Source: Streptomyces sp. NBC_00448 (GTDB lineage: Bacteria; Actinomycetota; Actinomycetes; Streptomycetales; Streptomycetaceae). From it: a stretch of 64,000 nucleotides of DNA. Positions 48,769 to 58,307 of this stretch are shown here, one piece after another. The notes under the pieces are model-generated. The model saw nothing but the letters and a program-made list of their open reading frames with translations, was not told the origin of the DNA and searched no databases. Location of the stretch: assembly GCF_036014115.1 (NCBI RefSeq), contig NZ_CP107913.1, forward strand, positions 2,108,001 through 2,172,000, given 5' to 3'. A program made the position numbers and the translations under genes. Each line of letters starts with the position of its first letter. Position 1 is the first letter of the stretch.

Positions 48769-50211
48769 TCAGAACTGCAGCGACTTGGTCTGGAGGTACT
48801 CGGCCAGCCCGTGCGGGCCCAACTCCCTCCCGACTCCCGACTGCTTGTAGCCCCCGAAGGGCGCCGCCGGATTGAACCGCCCGCCGTTGATGTCGACCTG
48901 CCCGGTCTCCATCCGCCGGGCGAACGCGACGGCCTCCGCCTCGTCCGCGCCCCACACCGCCCCGGCCAGTCCGTAAACCGTGCCGTTGGCGATCCGCAGC
49001 GCGTCCTCCTCGTCCTCGTACCGTATGAGCGCCACCACCGGGCCGAAGATCTCCTCCTGGGCGATCGTCATATCGGGGGCGACGTCCGCGAAGACGGTGG
49101 GGCGCACGTAGTACCCGGTGGTCAGGTCGTCGGGCGCGTCGCTGCCGCCGGCCGCTATCCTGGCGCCTTCCTGGACGCCCTTCGTTATGTAGCCGCGGAC
49201 CCGGTCGCGCTGCTTCGCGTTGACCACCGGGCCCAGCCGCTCGCCGGGCACGTATTTCGCGGCGGCCTTCGTGGCCAGTTCGACCGCCTCGTCGTAGCGG
49301 GCCGCGTCCACCAGCATCCGGGTCCAGGCGCTGCACGTCTGCCCGGAGTTGGCGAAGACGTTCGCCACACCGACATTGACCGCGCGGGCCAGGTCCGCGC
49401 CCGGCAGGATCACGTTCGCCGACTTGCCGCCGAGTTCGAGCGCGACCCGCTTGACCGCGCCGCCGGCCGCCGCACCTATCCGCCTGCCCACCGCGGTGGA
49501 CCCGGTGAACGACACGAGATCGACGTCCGGGTGCTCCGCGAGCGCCTGGCCCGCGACCGGGCCGAGGCCGGTGACCAGGTTGAACGCCCCGGCGGGCAGG
49601 CCCGCCGCGTCCAGTATCTCCGCCACCAGCTGGGCCACGAGCGGAGTGTCCTCAGCCGGTTTGAGGACCACGGTGCACCCCGCGGCGAGCGCGGGCGCCA
49701 CCTTGGCCACGACCTGGTGCAGTGGGTAGTTCCACGGCGTGATGGCCCCGACCACACCCACGGGTTCGTGCAGCACCCGGGAGTTGCCGATGCGTTCCTC
49801 GAAGGAGTGCTCGGCGGCAAGCTTGGCGAACAGCCCCATCACCGCGGTCGGCATGTCCGTGTGCACCGCGGTCGCGAACGCGGGCGGCGCGCCCAGTTCG
49901 GCGGCGATCGTCGCGGCGATCTCGTCGCGGCGCTCGGCCATCAGCTCCGCCGCCGCGGCGAGCACCGCCGCGCGTTCGCCGGGTGCGGTCGCCGCCCATC
50001 CGGGCAGCGCCTGCCGAGCCGCCCGCACCGCCGCGTCCACGTCCCGGGCGTCGCCGGCCGGCACCTGGGCGATGACCTGCTCGGTCACCGGGTTGACGAC
50101 GTCGATCCGCCCGTCGGCCGCCGCGGGCCGCCAGCGCCCGTCGACGTAGAGCTCGTCGCGCCCCTGGTGGACCTGCTCGCCACCGCCTGCCGTATCCGTC
50201 CTGCCGTCCAC
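48769..50211 (-). CDS. aldehyde dehydrogenase family protein
   Basis: 480 residues from GTG 50211 (ggaggg upstream); the longer frame from TTG 50250 would overlap the operator. NAD site [19 protein letters not shown] and [17 protein letters not shown], catalytic Glu in [10 protein letters not shown], catalytic Cys in [14 protein letters not shown], and [19 protein letters not shown]. It oxidises an aldehyde to the acid, paired with the downstream alcohol dehydrogenase. The AAACTA-N7-TAGTTT site in its leader links it to the TetR at 46262. Confidence 0.92.
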   Translation of the reverse strand: MDGRTDTAGGGEQVHQGRDELYVDGRWRPAAADGRIDVVNPVTEQVIAQVPAGDARDVDAAVRAARQALPGWAATAPGERAAVLAAAAELMAERRDEIAATIAAELGAPPAFATAVHTDMPTAVMGLFAKLAAEHSFEERIGNSRVLHEPVGVVGAITPWNYPLHQVVAKVAPALAAGCTVVLKPAEDTPLVAQLVAEILDAAGLPAGAFNLVTGLGPVAGQALAEHPDVDLVSFTGSTAVGRRIGAAAGGAVKRVALELGGKSANVILPGADLARAVNVGVANVFANSGQTCSAWTRMLVDAARYDEAVELATKAAAKYVPGERLGPVVNAKQRDRVRGYITKGVQEGARIAAGGSDAPDDLTTGYYVRPTVFADVAPDMTIAQEEIFGPVVALIRYEDEEDALRIANGTVYGLAGAVWGADEAEAVAFARRMETGQVDINGGRFNPAAPFGGYKQSGVGRELGPHGLAEYLQTKSLQF

Positions 50212-50248
50212 GCTGCCCTCCGAGATCGCTGCTCTGCGCCCAGTGCCC

Positions 50249-50267
50249 AAACTAGCGCCGATAGTTT
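50249..50267. promoter_or_regulatory. operator AAACTA-N7-TAGTTT, copy 2
   Basis: Located 38 bp before the preferred ALDH start. One base differs from the reverse complement of 46215-46233. Confidence 0.8.
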
Positions 50268-50428
50268 TTAATGACCAGTGCTTGCCCGGCGGCCCCGGGT
50301 TCGCGTAGGTGATGGATGGCCACGTGCGCCCTTCGCCGACCCTCGTCGATCACGCCCGACGGGTGCCGAGTGGCTCCGACAACGACCTACCCGGCGGTAG
50401 GCACCGCCACCCGTCGAAAATTGGTTCG

Positions 50429-51034
50429 CTATTCGAGCACGGTACCGAGATAGGCCCTGACCAGCACTTTCGCCTCGGCGATCACGCGCGAATCACCTGT
50501 TTGAGTGGTCCGGAACGCGAGTTGCATCGCGGCGTCGGCGGCCTCGACGGCAACGGTGAGCGCCAGTCGCAAGCGCGGGTCGGCCGGGTCCACGGTGAGC
50601 CGGTCGGCAAGCAGCGCCGGCAACCGGTCGGCGAGGTCCTGGTTGGTTTCGCCCGGCACGCCGAAGTCCACCAGCGCGAATCCGGGCGCGGTCCGCTTCA
50701 TCGCGGTGTACTCCTCGACCAGCACGTCGACGGCGGCACGCCAGTCCGTCCCGGCGTCCGGCTCGGCCAGCCGCGCCGCCGTGCGGTCGAGGAACTCGTC
50801 GAGATTGCGATGGGCCAACGCGTCGGTCATGGCGCGCTTGTCGGAGAAGAAGCGGTAGACGGAGCCGATGGGCACTCCCGCACGCGCGGCCACCGCGCGC
50901 GTGCTGAGCCGTTCGTAGCCGCCTTCGTCGAGTTCGCGGGCGCACGCGTCGAGAATGCGGGCGAGGCGTTCGGTGCTGCGGCGCTGGACGGGAGCACGGC
51001 GCAGTGCGCCGCGGACGTTTTCCGGCCCGGGCAC
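50429..51034 (-). CDS. TetR-family regulator
   Basis: 201 residues from GTG 51034. HTH: STRAVAARAGVPIGSVYRFF with SDKRAMTDALAHRNLDEFLD. The C-terminal domain (AMKRTAPGFALVDFGVPGET) is of the TetR_C_17-like kind. It begins 6 bp after the stop of another TetR gene, so the two form an operon facing an MFS-SGNH pair. No separate target is evident. Confidence 0.87.
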   Translation of the reverse strand: MPGPENVRGALRRAPVQRRSTERLARILDACARELDEGGYERLSTRAVAARAGVPIGSVYRFFSDKRAMTDALAHRNLDEFLDRTAARLAEPDAGTDWRAAVDVLVEEYTAMKRTAPGFALVDFGVPGETNQDLADRLPALLADRLTVDPADPRLRLALTVAVEAADAAMQLAFRTTQTGDSRVIAEAKVLVRAYLGTVLE

Positions 51035-51040
51035 GGCGGT

Positions 51041-51715
51041 TCAGCCCCTTGCGATGGCGTCGAAGAGCCTGCGCAGGCCGTCCAGGGTCTCCGCGAGCGC
51101 GGCCCGCGGGTCGTCGGCGCGGGCGACCGCCATCGCGCTCTCGCTGAGGCCGCCGTAGAGCATCGAGGTGAGGGGGTCGGCCGGGCGGTCCGGGATCGCC
51201 CCTTTCCTGATCGCTCGAGCCACCCCCCGCAGGGTCAACTCGCGGCAGTCGACGCCGAGTGTGCGCATCGTCTCCCAGCCGAGCGCACCGGGCGCGTCGA
51301 AGAGCGTGATGCGCTGGACTTCGGGATCGAGCGAGGCTTCGAGATAGGCGCGACCGCCGGCGAAGACCGCTTCCCACGGGTCGTCGGCGACCTTGAGGTA
51401 GGCGGCGGAGATGGCGGCCGCGAGTCCTTCCTGTTCGCGCGCGTACACGGCGCCGAACAGCTCTCGCTTGCCGGCGAAGTGGTGGTAGAGCGCGCCTTTG
51501 GTGACTCCGGCCCGCTCGCAGACGGCGTCCAGCGAGGTCGCCCCGTACCCGTCGGCGGCGAACAGGGTTCGGGCCGCGGTGACCAGGTCGTCGACGGTGG
51601 CGTCGGAGCGCTCGCGCTGACGCTGGCGCGGCGCCGTCGAGACGGTGTCGCCGTCGACGCCGCGCGCCTGTCCGGTGGCGCGCCGTGCGCTTCCGCCTGC
51701 GTTGGGTCCCGCCAC
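51041..51715 (-). CDS. TetR-family repressor of the divergent MFS gene
   Basis: 224 residues from GTG 51715. HTH: TSLDAVCERAGVTKGALYHH with FAGKRELFGAVYAREQEGL. Divergent from the DHA2-type exporter at 51864 with a perfect 25-bp palindrome covering the likely exporter promoter. A classic drug-efflux repressor layout. First of two tandem TetR genes. Confidence 0.9.
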   Translation of the reverse strand: MAGPNAGGSARRATGQARGVDGDTVSTAPRQRQRERSDATVDDLVTAARTLFAADGYGATSLDAVCERAGVTKGALYHHFAGKRELFGAVYAREQEGLAAAISAAYLKVADDPWEAVFAGGRAYLEASLDPEVQRITLFDAPGALGWETMRTLGVDCRELTLRGVARAIRKGAIPDRPADPLTSMLYGGLSESAMAVARADDPRAALAETLDGLRRLFDAIARG

Positions 51716-51788
51716 GGCCTGCCTCCCACTCTTGCCCGCCGATCGAACCGGCTGCCTTGCCCGCTTCCACCCTAGCCAAGGCCATCGC

Positions 51789-51818
51789 TTGACACATACA
51801 TACCTTCGGTATGTATGT
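51789..51818. promoter_or_regulatory. exporter promoter -35 (TTGACA) overlapped by palindrome ACATACATACC-TTC-GGTATGTATGT
   Basis: The palindrome (51794-51818) has perfect 11-bp arms. TTGACA at 51789-51794 is a consensus -35, and a -10-like TGTATG lies 17 bp on, inside the right arm. A further half-site (aagtatgtatc, 51829-51839) follows. Binding would block the exporter promoter. Confidence 0.75.
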
Positions 51819-51863
51819 TCCGTACCGCAAGTATGTATCTGCCCTGCAAGGCTAAGGACGGCC

Positions 51864-53336
51864 ATGTCCTCACCCGCCTCGTCCACCCCGTCTGCTTCAC
51901 CCGTCTCTCCCCAGCCCCCTTCCCGCACCGACACGCCGGCCGACCCGCCGCGCGGCGCACCGGCCGGCGGCTTCCGGCCCGGTCTCGTCCTGCTGTTGAG
52001 CGCGGGCGCCACCTTCATCGCGTTCCTCGACACCACTGTGGTCAACGTCGCCTTCCCGGACCTGGCCACCTCGTTTCCGTCGGAGCGGATCTCCGACCTG
52101 TCCTGGGTGGTGAGCAGTTTCGCGGTGCTCTTCGCCGCCCTGCTCACCCCGATGGGCCGGATCTCCGATGCCCTGGGCCGCAAGCGGGTGTTCCTGCTCT
52201 CGCTGACCGCGTTCACCGTCGCGTCCGCGCTGTGCGCGGCGGCGCCCGACCTGCCGTTCCTGATCGCCGCCCGCGCCCTGCAGGGAGCAGCCGCGGCGGG
52301 CATGATCCCGGCGGCGTTGGGGCTGCTGCTGGCCACCACCCCGCCTGCCGGCCTCGCCGCGGCGATCGGCGCCTGGGGCGCGGCGGGTTCGATGGCCTCC
52401 GCGGCCGGACCGGCCCTGGGCGGTGTCCTGGTCGACGTCTTCGGATGGCGCTCCGTCTTCTTCATCAACGTCCCCGTCGGCATCGCGCTCGTGGCGGCCG
52501 GCATACGCGGTCTGCCGGAACGCGCCGACGTAGGGCAGAAGCCGCCCGACCCGCTCGGCACCGCCGCCTTCACCGCCGGCATCGCCCTGCTCGTCCTGGG
52601 ACTCACCAAGGGCAGCGACTGGGGTTGGGGTTCCGCTGCGACCATCGGCACCACGACCGGCGGAGCCGTCCTGGGCGCGCTCGCGCTGGGGCGTTCCGCG
52701 CACCACCCCGCGCCGGCGGTGGAGACCGGCCTCTTCGGCAACCGCACGTTCGCGGTGGCGTCGGCGGCGTCCGCCTTCACCGGCGCGGCCCTCTTCGCCT
52801 GGTTGTTGAGCGGCCCGCTCTTCCTCACCACCGTCTGGCACTACTCGGTGCTCAAGGCCGGCTTCGCGGTGACGCCCGGCGCCCTGACCTCCGCGCTGGC
52901 AGCCGTCGTCGTCGGCAAGCGGGCGAAGCCGCATCAGCTTCCCTTCGTCATCGGCGCGGCAATGGCTGCGTTCGCGGCGGTGAGCGTGTGGACCTGGCAG
53001 CAACTCGGTTCGGAACCAAGCTTCCTGACCCTCTGGCTGCCGATGGGGCTGATCGGCGGTGCGGCGTTCGGCGCGACGCTGACCGCCCTGTCCACCGCGG
53101 CCGCCACCTCCGTGCCGCCGTCACGGTTCGCCTCAGGCATCGGAATGAGCACCACGGCGCGCCAGTTGGGCGGCGCGCTCGGTGCCGCTGCCACCGGCGC
53201 GATCATCGCGACCCACCGGCTCGGCAGCCCGCAGGCGTTCCGCGACGTCTACCTGGCCTGCGTGCTGCTGGCCGGCGCCTCCGCCGTGGTCGGCCTCGCC
53301 ATGTCCCGCACCATGTCCACAGGCAAGGAGTCCTGA
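51864..53336 (+). CDS. MFS transporter, DHA2 (14-TMS) drug-efflux family
   Basis: 490 residues with about 14 hydrophobic segments. Motif D1-like LDTTVVNVAFPDLATSF in helix 1, motif A GRISDALGRKRVFLLS, motif C-like GAAGSMASAAGPALGGVLVD. Proton-driven export of drugs or dyes is expected. ATG 51864. The SGNH hydrolase gene starts one base after the stop (TGACATG), so they are translationally coupled. Confidence 0.92.
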   Translation: MSSPASSTPSASPVSPQPPSRTDTPADPPRGAPAGGFRPGLVLLLSAGATFIAFLDTTVVNVAFPDLATSFPSERISDLSWVVSSFAVLFAALLTPMGRISDALGRKRVFLLSLTAFTVASALCAAAPDLPFLIAARALQGAAAAGMIPAALGLLLATTPPAGLAAAIGAWGAAGSMASAAGPALGGVLVDVFGWRSVFFINVPVGIALVAAGIRGLPERADVGQKPPDPLGTAAFTAGIALLVLGLTKGSDWGWGSAATIGTTTGGAVLGALALGRSAHHPAPAVETGLFGNRTFAVASAASAFTGAALFAWLLSGPLFLTTVWHYSVLKAGFAVTPGALTSALAAVVVGKRAKPHQLPFVIGAAMAAFAAVSVWTWQQLGSEPSFLTLWLPMGLIGGAAFGATLTALSTAAATSVPPSRFASGIGMSTTARQLGGALGAAATGAIIATHRLGSPQAFRDVYLACVLLAGASAVVGLAMSRTMSTGKES

Positions 53337-53337
53337 C

Positions 53338-54084
53338 ATGACCGCCGACCCGCTCCCGCCCTTCGACACCGCACCTCCCGTGGACGGCGCCCAGGACTTC
53401 GAGCGCGAAGCCACCGACCCGCACTGCATGAGCGACACCGAGAGCGACGCCGTCCTGCACGGCGCGCCCTGGAGGCGCCTGGCGGTCGTCGGGGACAGCC
53501 TCGCGGAGGGCCTGGGCGATCCGGTGCCCGGCTACCGCACCGCGTGCTGGGCCGATCGACTCGCCCGAGCGCTGCGCCGGTCCGTGCCCGACCTGGCCTA
53601 CCTCAATCTGGGCAGGCGCGGGCTCACCGCCAAGCAGGTCCGCGCCGAACAGGCCGAACCCGCGGCCGCCTTCTCCCCCGACCTGCTGGGCGTCGTCTGC
53701 GGCGGCAACGACCTGCTGCTGCCCGGCTTCGACCCGCGCGCCCTTGCGTCGGAACTCGACCGGCTCTTCGACACGCTGGGCGCGCCCGGCACCACACTCT
53801 TCGTCTATGCCCTCGCCAACGTCGTCGACGCCATACCCGAACTGCGCGGCGGACCGCTGGAGAAGGGCGTGGAGGTGCTCAACGAGGTGACCCGCGAGGT
53901 CGCCGACCGGCACGGAGCCCTGGTCGTGCAGATGCACGGGCACCCGGCGTCCGCCGACCGCGACCTGTTCAGCGCCGACCGGGTGCACGCCTCCGCGCGC
54001 GGCCACGCCGTGATCGCCGCGACGACGATACGCGCACTGGCCTCGCGCATCCCGGCCGCGGAGTTTTCCACAGGCGAGCGGTGA
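53338..54084 (+). CDS. SGNH/GDSL-family hydrolase
   Basis: 248 residues. Block I VVGDSLAEGLGD (nucleophile Ser), block II Gly in NLGRRGLTAKQV, block III GGNDLLLPG and block V DRVHASARGH with the Asp-His pair. No signal peptide, so intracellular esterase activity is likely. Coupling to a DHA2 exporter suggests that it deacylates or otherwise modifies the exported compound, but this is inference. Confidence 0.9.
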   Translation: MTADPLPPFDTAPPVDGAQDFEREATDPHCMSDTESDAVLHGAPWRRLAVVGDSLAEGLGDPVPGYRTACWADRLARALRRSVPDLAYLNLGRRGLTAKQVRAEQAEPAAAFSPDLLGVVCGGNDLLLPGFDPRALASELDRLFDTLGAPGTTLFVYALANVVDAIPELRGGPLEKGVEVLNEVTREVADRHGALVVQMHGHPASADRDLFSADRVHASARGHAVIAATTIRALASRIPAAEFSTGER

Positions 54085-54086
54085 GG

Positions 54087-54134
54087 CTTGCCGTCGTGAT
54101 TCCTATGGTTCAGCATAGGAATCACGACGGCAAG
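54087..54134. terminator. perfect 21-bp stem hairpin between SGNH gene and hmgA
   Basis: Arms 54087-54107 and 54114-54134 are exact complements with a 6-nt loop (gttcag). It starts 3 bp after the SGNH stop and ends 15 bp before the hmgA ATG. The position suits a terminator, but its closeness to hmgA and the AT-rich core (ATTCCTATG) also fit an operator. Confidence 0.7.
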
Positions 54135-54148
54135 GCGGGGAGTGGAGC

Positions 54149-55467
<1,319 letters not shown>

Positions 55468-55471
<4 letters not shown>

Positions 55472-56214
55472 ACGCCTTCGCCCCCGACTCGCTGGTCCTC
55501 AACCGCAGGCTGCCGCTGTGGTACCAGGTCTCGCAGTCCCTGCGCGCCTCGATACTGGGCCGACGACAGGACGCCCCGCTGCGCCTTCCCACCGAGGAGG
55601 ATCTCGCCCAGCACTACGGAGTGAGCGTGCTCACCATGCGCCAGGCACTGAAGGAACTGGAGACCGAGGGCCTGATATCCCGGCACCGCAGGCGCGGCAC
55701 TTTCATCGAACCGGCCGCGCTGCGTGGAGCGCCCGTGAAACTCCTCGGCTCGGTGGACGCCATCGTCGCCCAGCAGTCCGGGGAGCGCACCACGATCCTG
55801 GCGCACGGCCCCGCCGCCCTGCCTCCGGAAGTGACCGAGTGCTTCCCCGACCTCACCGAGGCCGTCTTCTTCCGGCGGCTGCGCCATGACGAGTCCGGCG
55901 AGCCCACCAACTGGGCCGAGAACCACGTCCGTCCCGAACTCGCCGCTCGTATCGACCTCGCCGACCTGGAGCGCTGGCCGATGACGAAGGTCCTGCGCGA
56001 TGTGCTGGGGGTGCGGATCAGCCGGATCACCGACACCGTCGAGGCCAGGCTGGCCGCTCCGGACACCGCCCGCCTGCTGCAAGTACCGCTGCTCAGCCCG
56101 ATACTGCACTACACCGGTGTGACCTACGACGAGACCGGCCGCGCCGTCGACGTGGTGCGCATTCACTACCGCGGCGACCGGTTCTCCTTCACCGTGACGA
56201 TGGAGGCACCCTGA
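55468..56214 (+). CDS. GntR-family regulator (HutC/UTRA type) of hmgA
   Basis: 248 residues from GTG 55468, overlapping the hmgA stop (GTGA). Winged helix: [20 protein letters not shown] then [20 protein letters not shown]; the UTRA effector domain follows ([20 protein letters not shown], ending RFSFTVTME). Tight coupling to hmgA suggests control of homogentisate catabolism, perhaps through the palindrome at 54087-54134. Confidence 0.9.
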
Positions 56215-56228
56215 GGGCCGTCAGTAGC

Positions 56229-57488
56229 ATGCATGCGGTGAGCGATGACGCGCCTTTGCTGCACGACCTGATGCCATGGTCGGTACGCCCGCTGCGCATC
56301 GGCCGCGGCTGGCCGATGGCACCCGAGCCCGCCTGCCTGCGAGCACGCTGGACACTCCTCACCGCCGCGCAGGACGACGCCGCCAGAACCGCCCTGCTGC
56401 ACCCGACCCGCGCCCGCGGCCCGCACACCCCGGTCGCCCAACTCCCCGGCCACCACACCCCCACCACCGCGATCGCCCGCGAGGACGGCCGCTGCCCGGA
56501 GCCGGTACGCATCCAGCACGGACCCTTCGACCAGCAGTGGCTGATACCCGACCACCGGCTGATCGACGTCGCCCGGCCCGAACTGTGGCGGATCGCCGAC
56601 GACCGGCAGGTCTTCGCGATCGAGCAGAGCCCGCTGCCGGACGCCGAGGAAGCCGCGGTGGCCTTCTGCGCCCTGCTGCCCGACGGACGCTCACCGGCCG
56701 GCAAGCCCGCCCTGATCCGGCCGTTGTACCGGCGTCCCGGCGGCCGCGACCCGAACGTCGCGCCGGGCCTGACCCCTTGGCTCGCCTCCCGTCTGGGCAC
56801 CGATGTCACCGCCGAGGACATGCTCGCCTGGATCGCCGCCGTGGCCCGCCCCGGCCACCGCGGCTGCGCCGTACCGCTCCCCCGCACTCCGGAGCAGTGG
56901 CATGAAGGAACCGCGTTGGGCCGCAGATCCCTGTGGCTGCACACCCGAGGCACCCGTTACGCCGATCCCGCGCAGGGCCGCGATACCGGCCTGCTGCGAC
57001 CGCCCGGCGGCAGCCGGCCCTATGTCAGGGCGCCGCTGCCCGCTCGGCCGCAGCCGGACGATCTGAGGTACGACCCCCAGGAGCGCGCCTTGTGGATCGG
57101 CACCGGCCAGGTGGCTCCTGTGGCGCCCGAAGCCTGGGAGGCCACCACAGGCGGAGTAAGGGTGCTGGAGGCGTGGTACGGGCGGCGGGTCGCAGCCGGG
57201 GAGCCGGGGTCGCTGGAGGCCCTGCGCCCGGCCGCCTGGACCCGGGCCACGACCTCGGAACTGCTGGAGCTGATCAGCGTGCTGACGCTACTGGCCCAGC
57301 TTCGGGAAGAGCTGCGGGACTTCACCGCGCGTTTGGTGGCGGCTGCGGGCGTCGACAGGACGGGGACAGCGGGCGCGGTGACGCTGCGGTCGGCCGGAAT
57401 CCTTCCGGTGCCTGCGGCCAGGCGGAGGCCGGCCTCGGTACTGGAGCACCACGAAGAAGGCCCGGACGGGCAGTTCGCCCTGCTGTGA
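56229..57488 (+). CDS. orphan type ISP restriction-modification C-terminal (specificity) domain protein
   Basis: 419 residues. From SVRPLRIGRGWPMAPEP onward it matches the Type_ISP_C domain of LlaBIII-like enzymes as found in Streptomyces: HGPFDQQWLIPDHRLIDVAR, PELWRIADDRQVFA, GRRSLWLHTRGTRYAD and the terminal SVLEHHEEGPDGQFALL. The helicase, nuclease and methyltransferase parts of a full ISP enzyme (over 1500 residues) are absent. ATG 56229, 15 bp after the GntR stop. DNA recognition is the family role; use without the motor and MTase is unknown. Confidence 0.8.
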   Translation: MHAVSDDAPLLHDLMPWSVRPLRIGRGWPMAPEPACLRARWTLLTAAQDDAARTALLHPTRARGPHTPVAQLPGHHTPTTAIAREDGRCPEPVRIQHGPFDQQWLIPDHRLIDVARPELWRIADDRQVFAIEQSPLPDAEEAAVAFCALLPDGRSPAGKPALIRPLYRRPGGRDPNVAPGLTPWLASRLGTDVTAEDMLAWIAAVARPGHRGCAVPLPRTPEQWHEGTALGRRSLWLHTRGTRYADPAQGRDTGLLRPPGGSRPYVRAPLPARPQPDDLRYDPQERALWIGTGQVAPVAPEAWEATTGGVRVLEAWYGRRVAAGEPGSLEALRPAAWTRATTSELLELISVLTLLAQLREELRDFTARLVAAAGVDRTGTAGAVTLRSAGILPVPAARRRPASVLEHHEEGPDGQFALL

Positions 57489-57582
57489 CTGCGAGTGCAG
57501 TGGGTCTGCTGCGGCCGCTGGGGAGGACGGCCGCACGCACCCCACCATAAGGACAGCAGGACGGACGCGAACTGCTCGTGAT

Positions 57583-57846
57583 TCAACGACGGTTGCCGAA
57601 GAGCGACCTCCGCAGTCGGCGCAACGGCGCGAAGAGGGACACCCGAGCACCCCTGTTGGTCTTGGTGTGCACGGTGTCGCGCGAGGTCAACTCCCGCAAC
57701 AGCACGGTGGCTTCCTCGGTCTCGCGCTGTGGCACGGCAGGGCCGGCCAGTATCGAGAGATGCCGGTCCAGGCGCGCACTGGACGCCGTAGTACCGCAGT
57801 TGATGGCAGGCACTCTGGGCCTGCCGTGCATCGCTATCTGTTCCAT
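57583..57846 (-). CDS. conserved small hypothetical protein
   Basis: 87 residues from ATG 57846 behind ggggaga. It begins MEQIAMHGRPRVPAINCGTT, has TEEATVLLRELTSRDT in the middle and a strongly basic end (PLRRLRRSLFGNRR). It looks like a small protein I have seen in Streptomyces genomes, without known function. The basic tail could bind nucleic acid or membrane. Convergent with the type ISP gene. Confidence 0.6.
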   Translation of the reverse strand: MEQIAMHGRPRVPAINCGTTASSARLDRHLSILAGPAVPQRETEEATVLLRELTSRDTVHTKTNRGARVSLFAPLRRLRRSLFGNRR

Positions 57847-58307
57847 GACTCTCCCCACCCTGTCGAGGGTACCCAGCACGGGCAGGCTAACCCTATCGCC
57901 CCGTCACGTCACGTGCGCATCCCCCGTCCACCTCTGTCGCCCGATTCACCTTCCGTTCAAGGGCGTTGGCACGGGAACGGGCGTGCGGGGAACAGTGCCG
58001 CAACGTGCCCGTGCACGGAAAACCCGCAGATAACCGTCCGACCGCCCGCCGCGGCCGGGTGGCAGGTCACGTCTGTCGGAAGCGTCACGCTGTTCGGCCA
58101 GGGCGACACCGGAAACACGGTTCGTGACCGGCGAAGACGCTCCGGACGTCGGCGAACGTGAAGCCGCCACCCGACCCCCGTCGACCTCACTGGATTCATC
58201 CCCGGACAGTTGTGCGGCAAATCAACCCTATCGAGGGGTTTGGACGTCTGTACGGAAGTCCGACTCGGACCGAAAAGCGCTGGGCGATTGCCCCGCCGTG
58301 CCGGATC
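57847..58307. other. 461-bp intergenic stretch
   Basis: Between the divergent small protein and the AAA ATPase. No ORF looks coding and no RNA gene is recognised. It must hold the promoters of both genes; a ttgc/gcaac-rich segment near 57990 is unremarkable. Confidence 0.5.
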
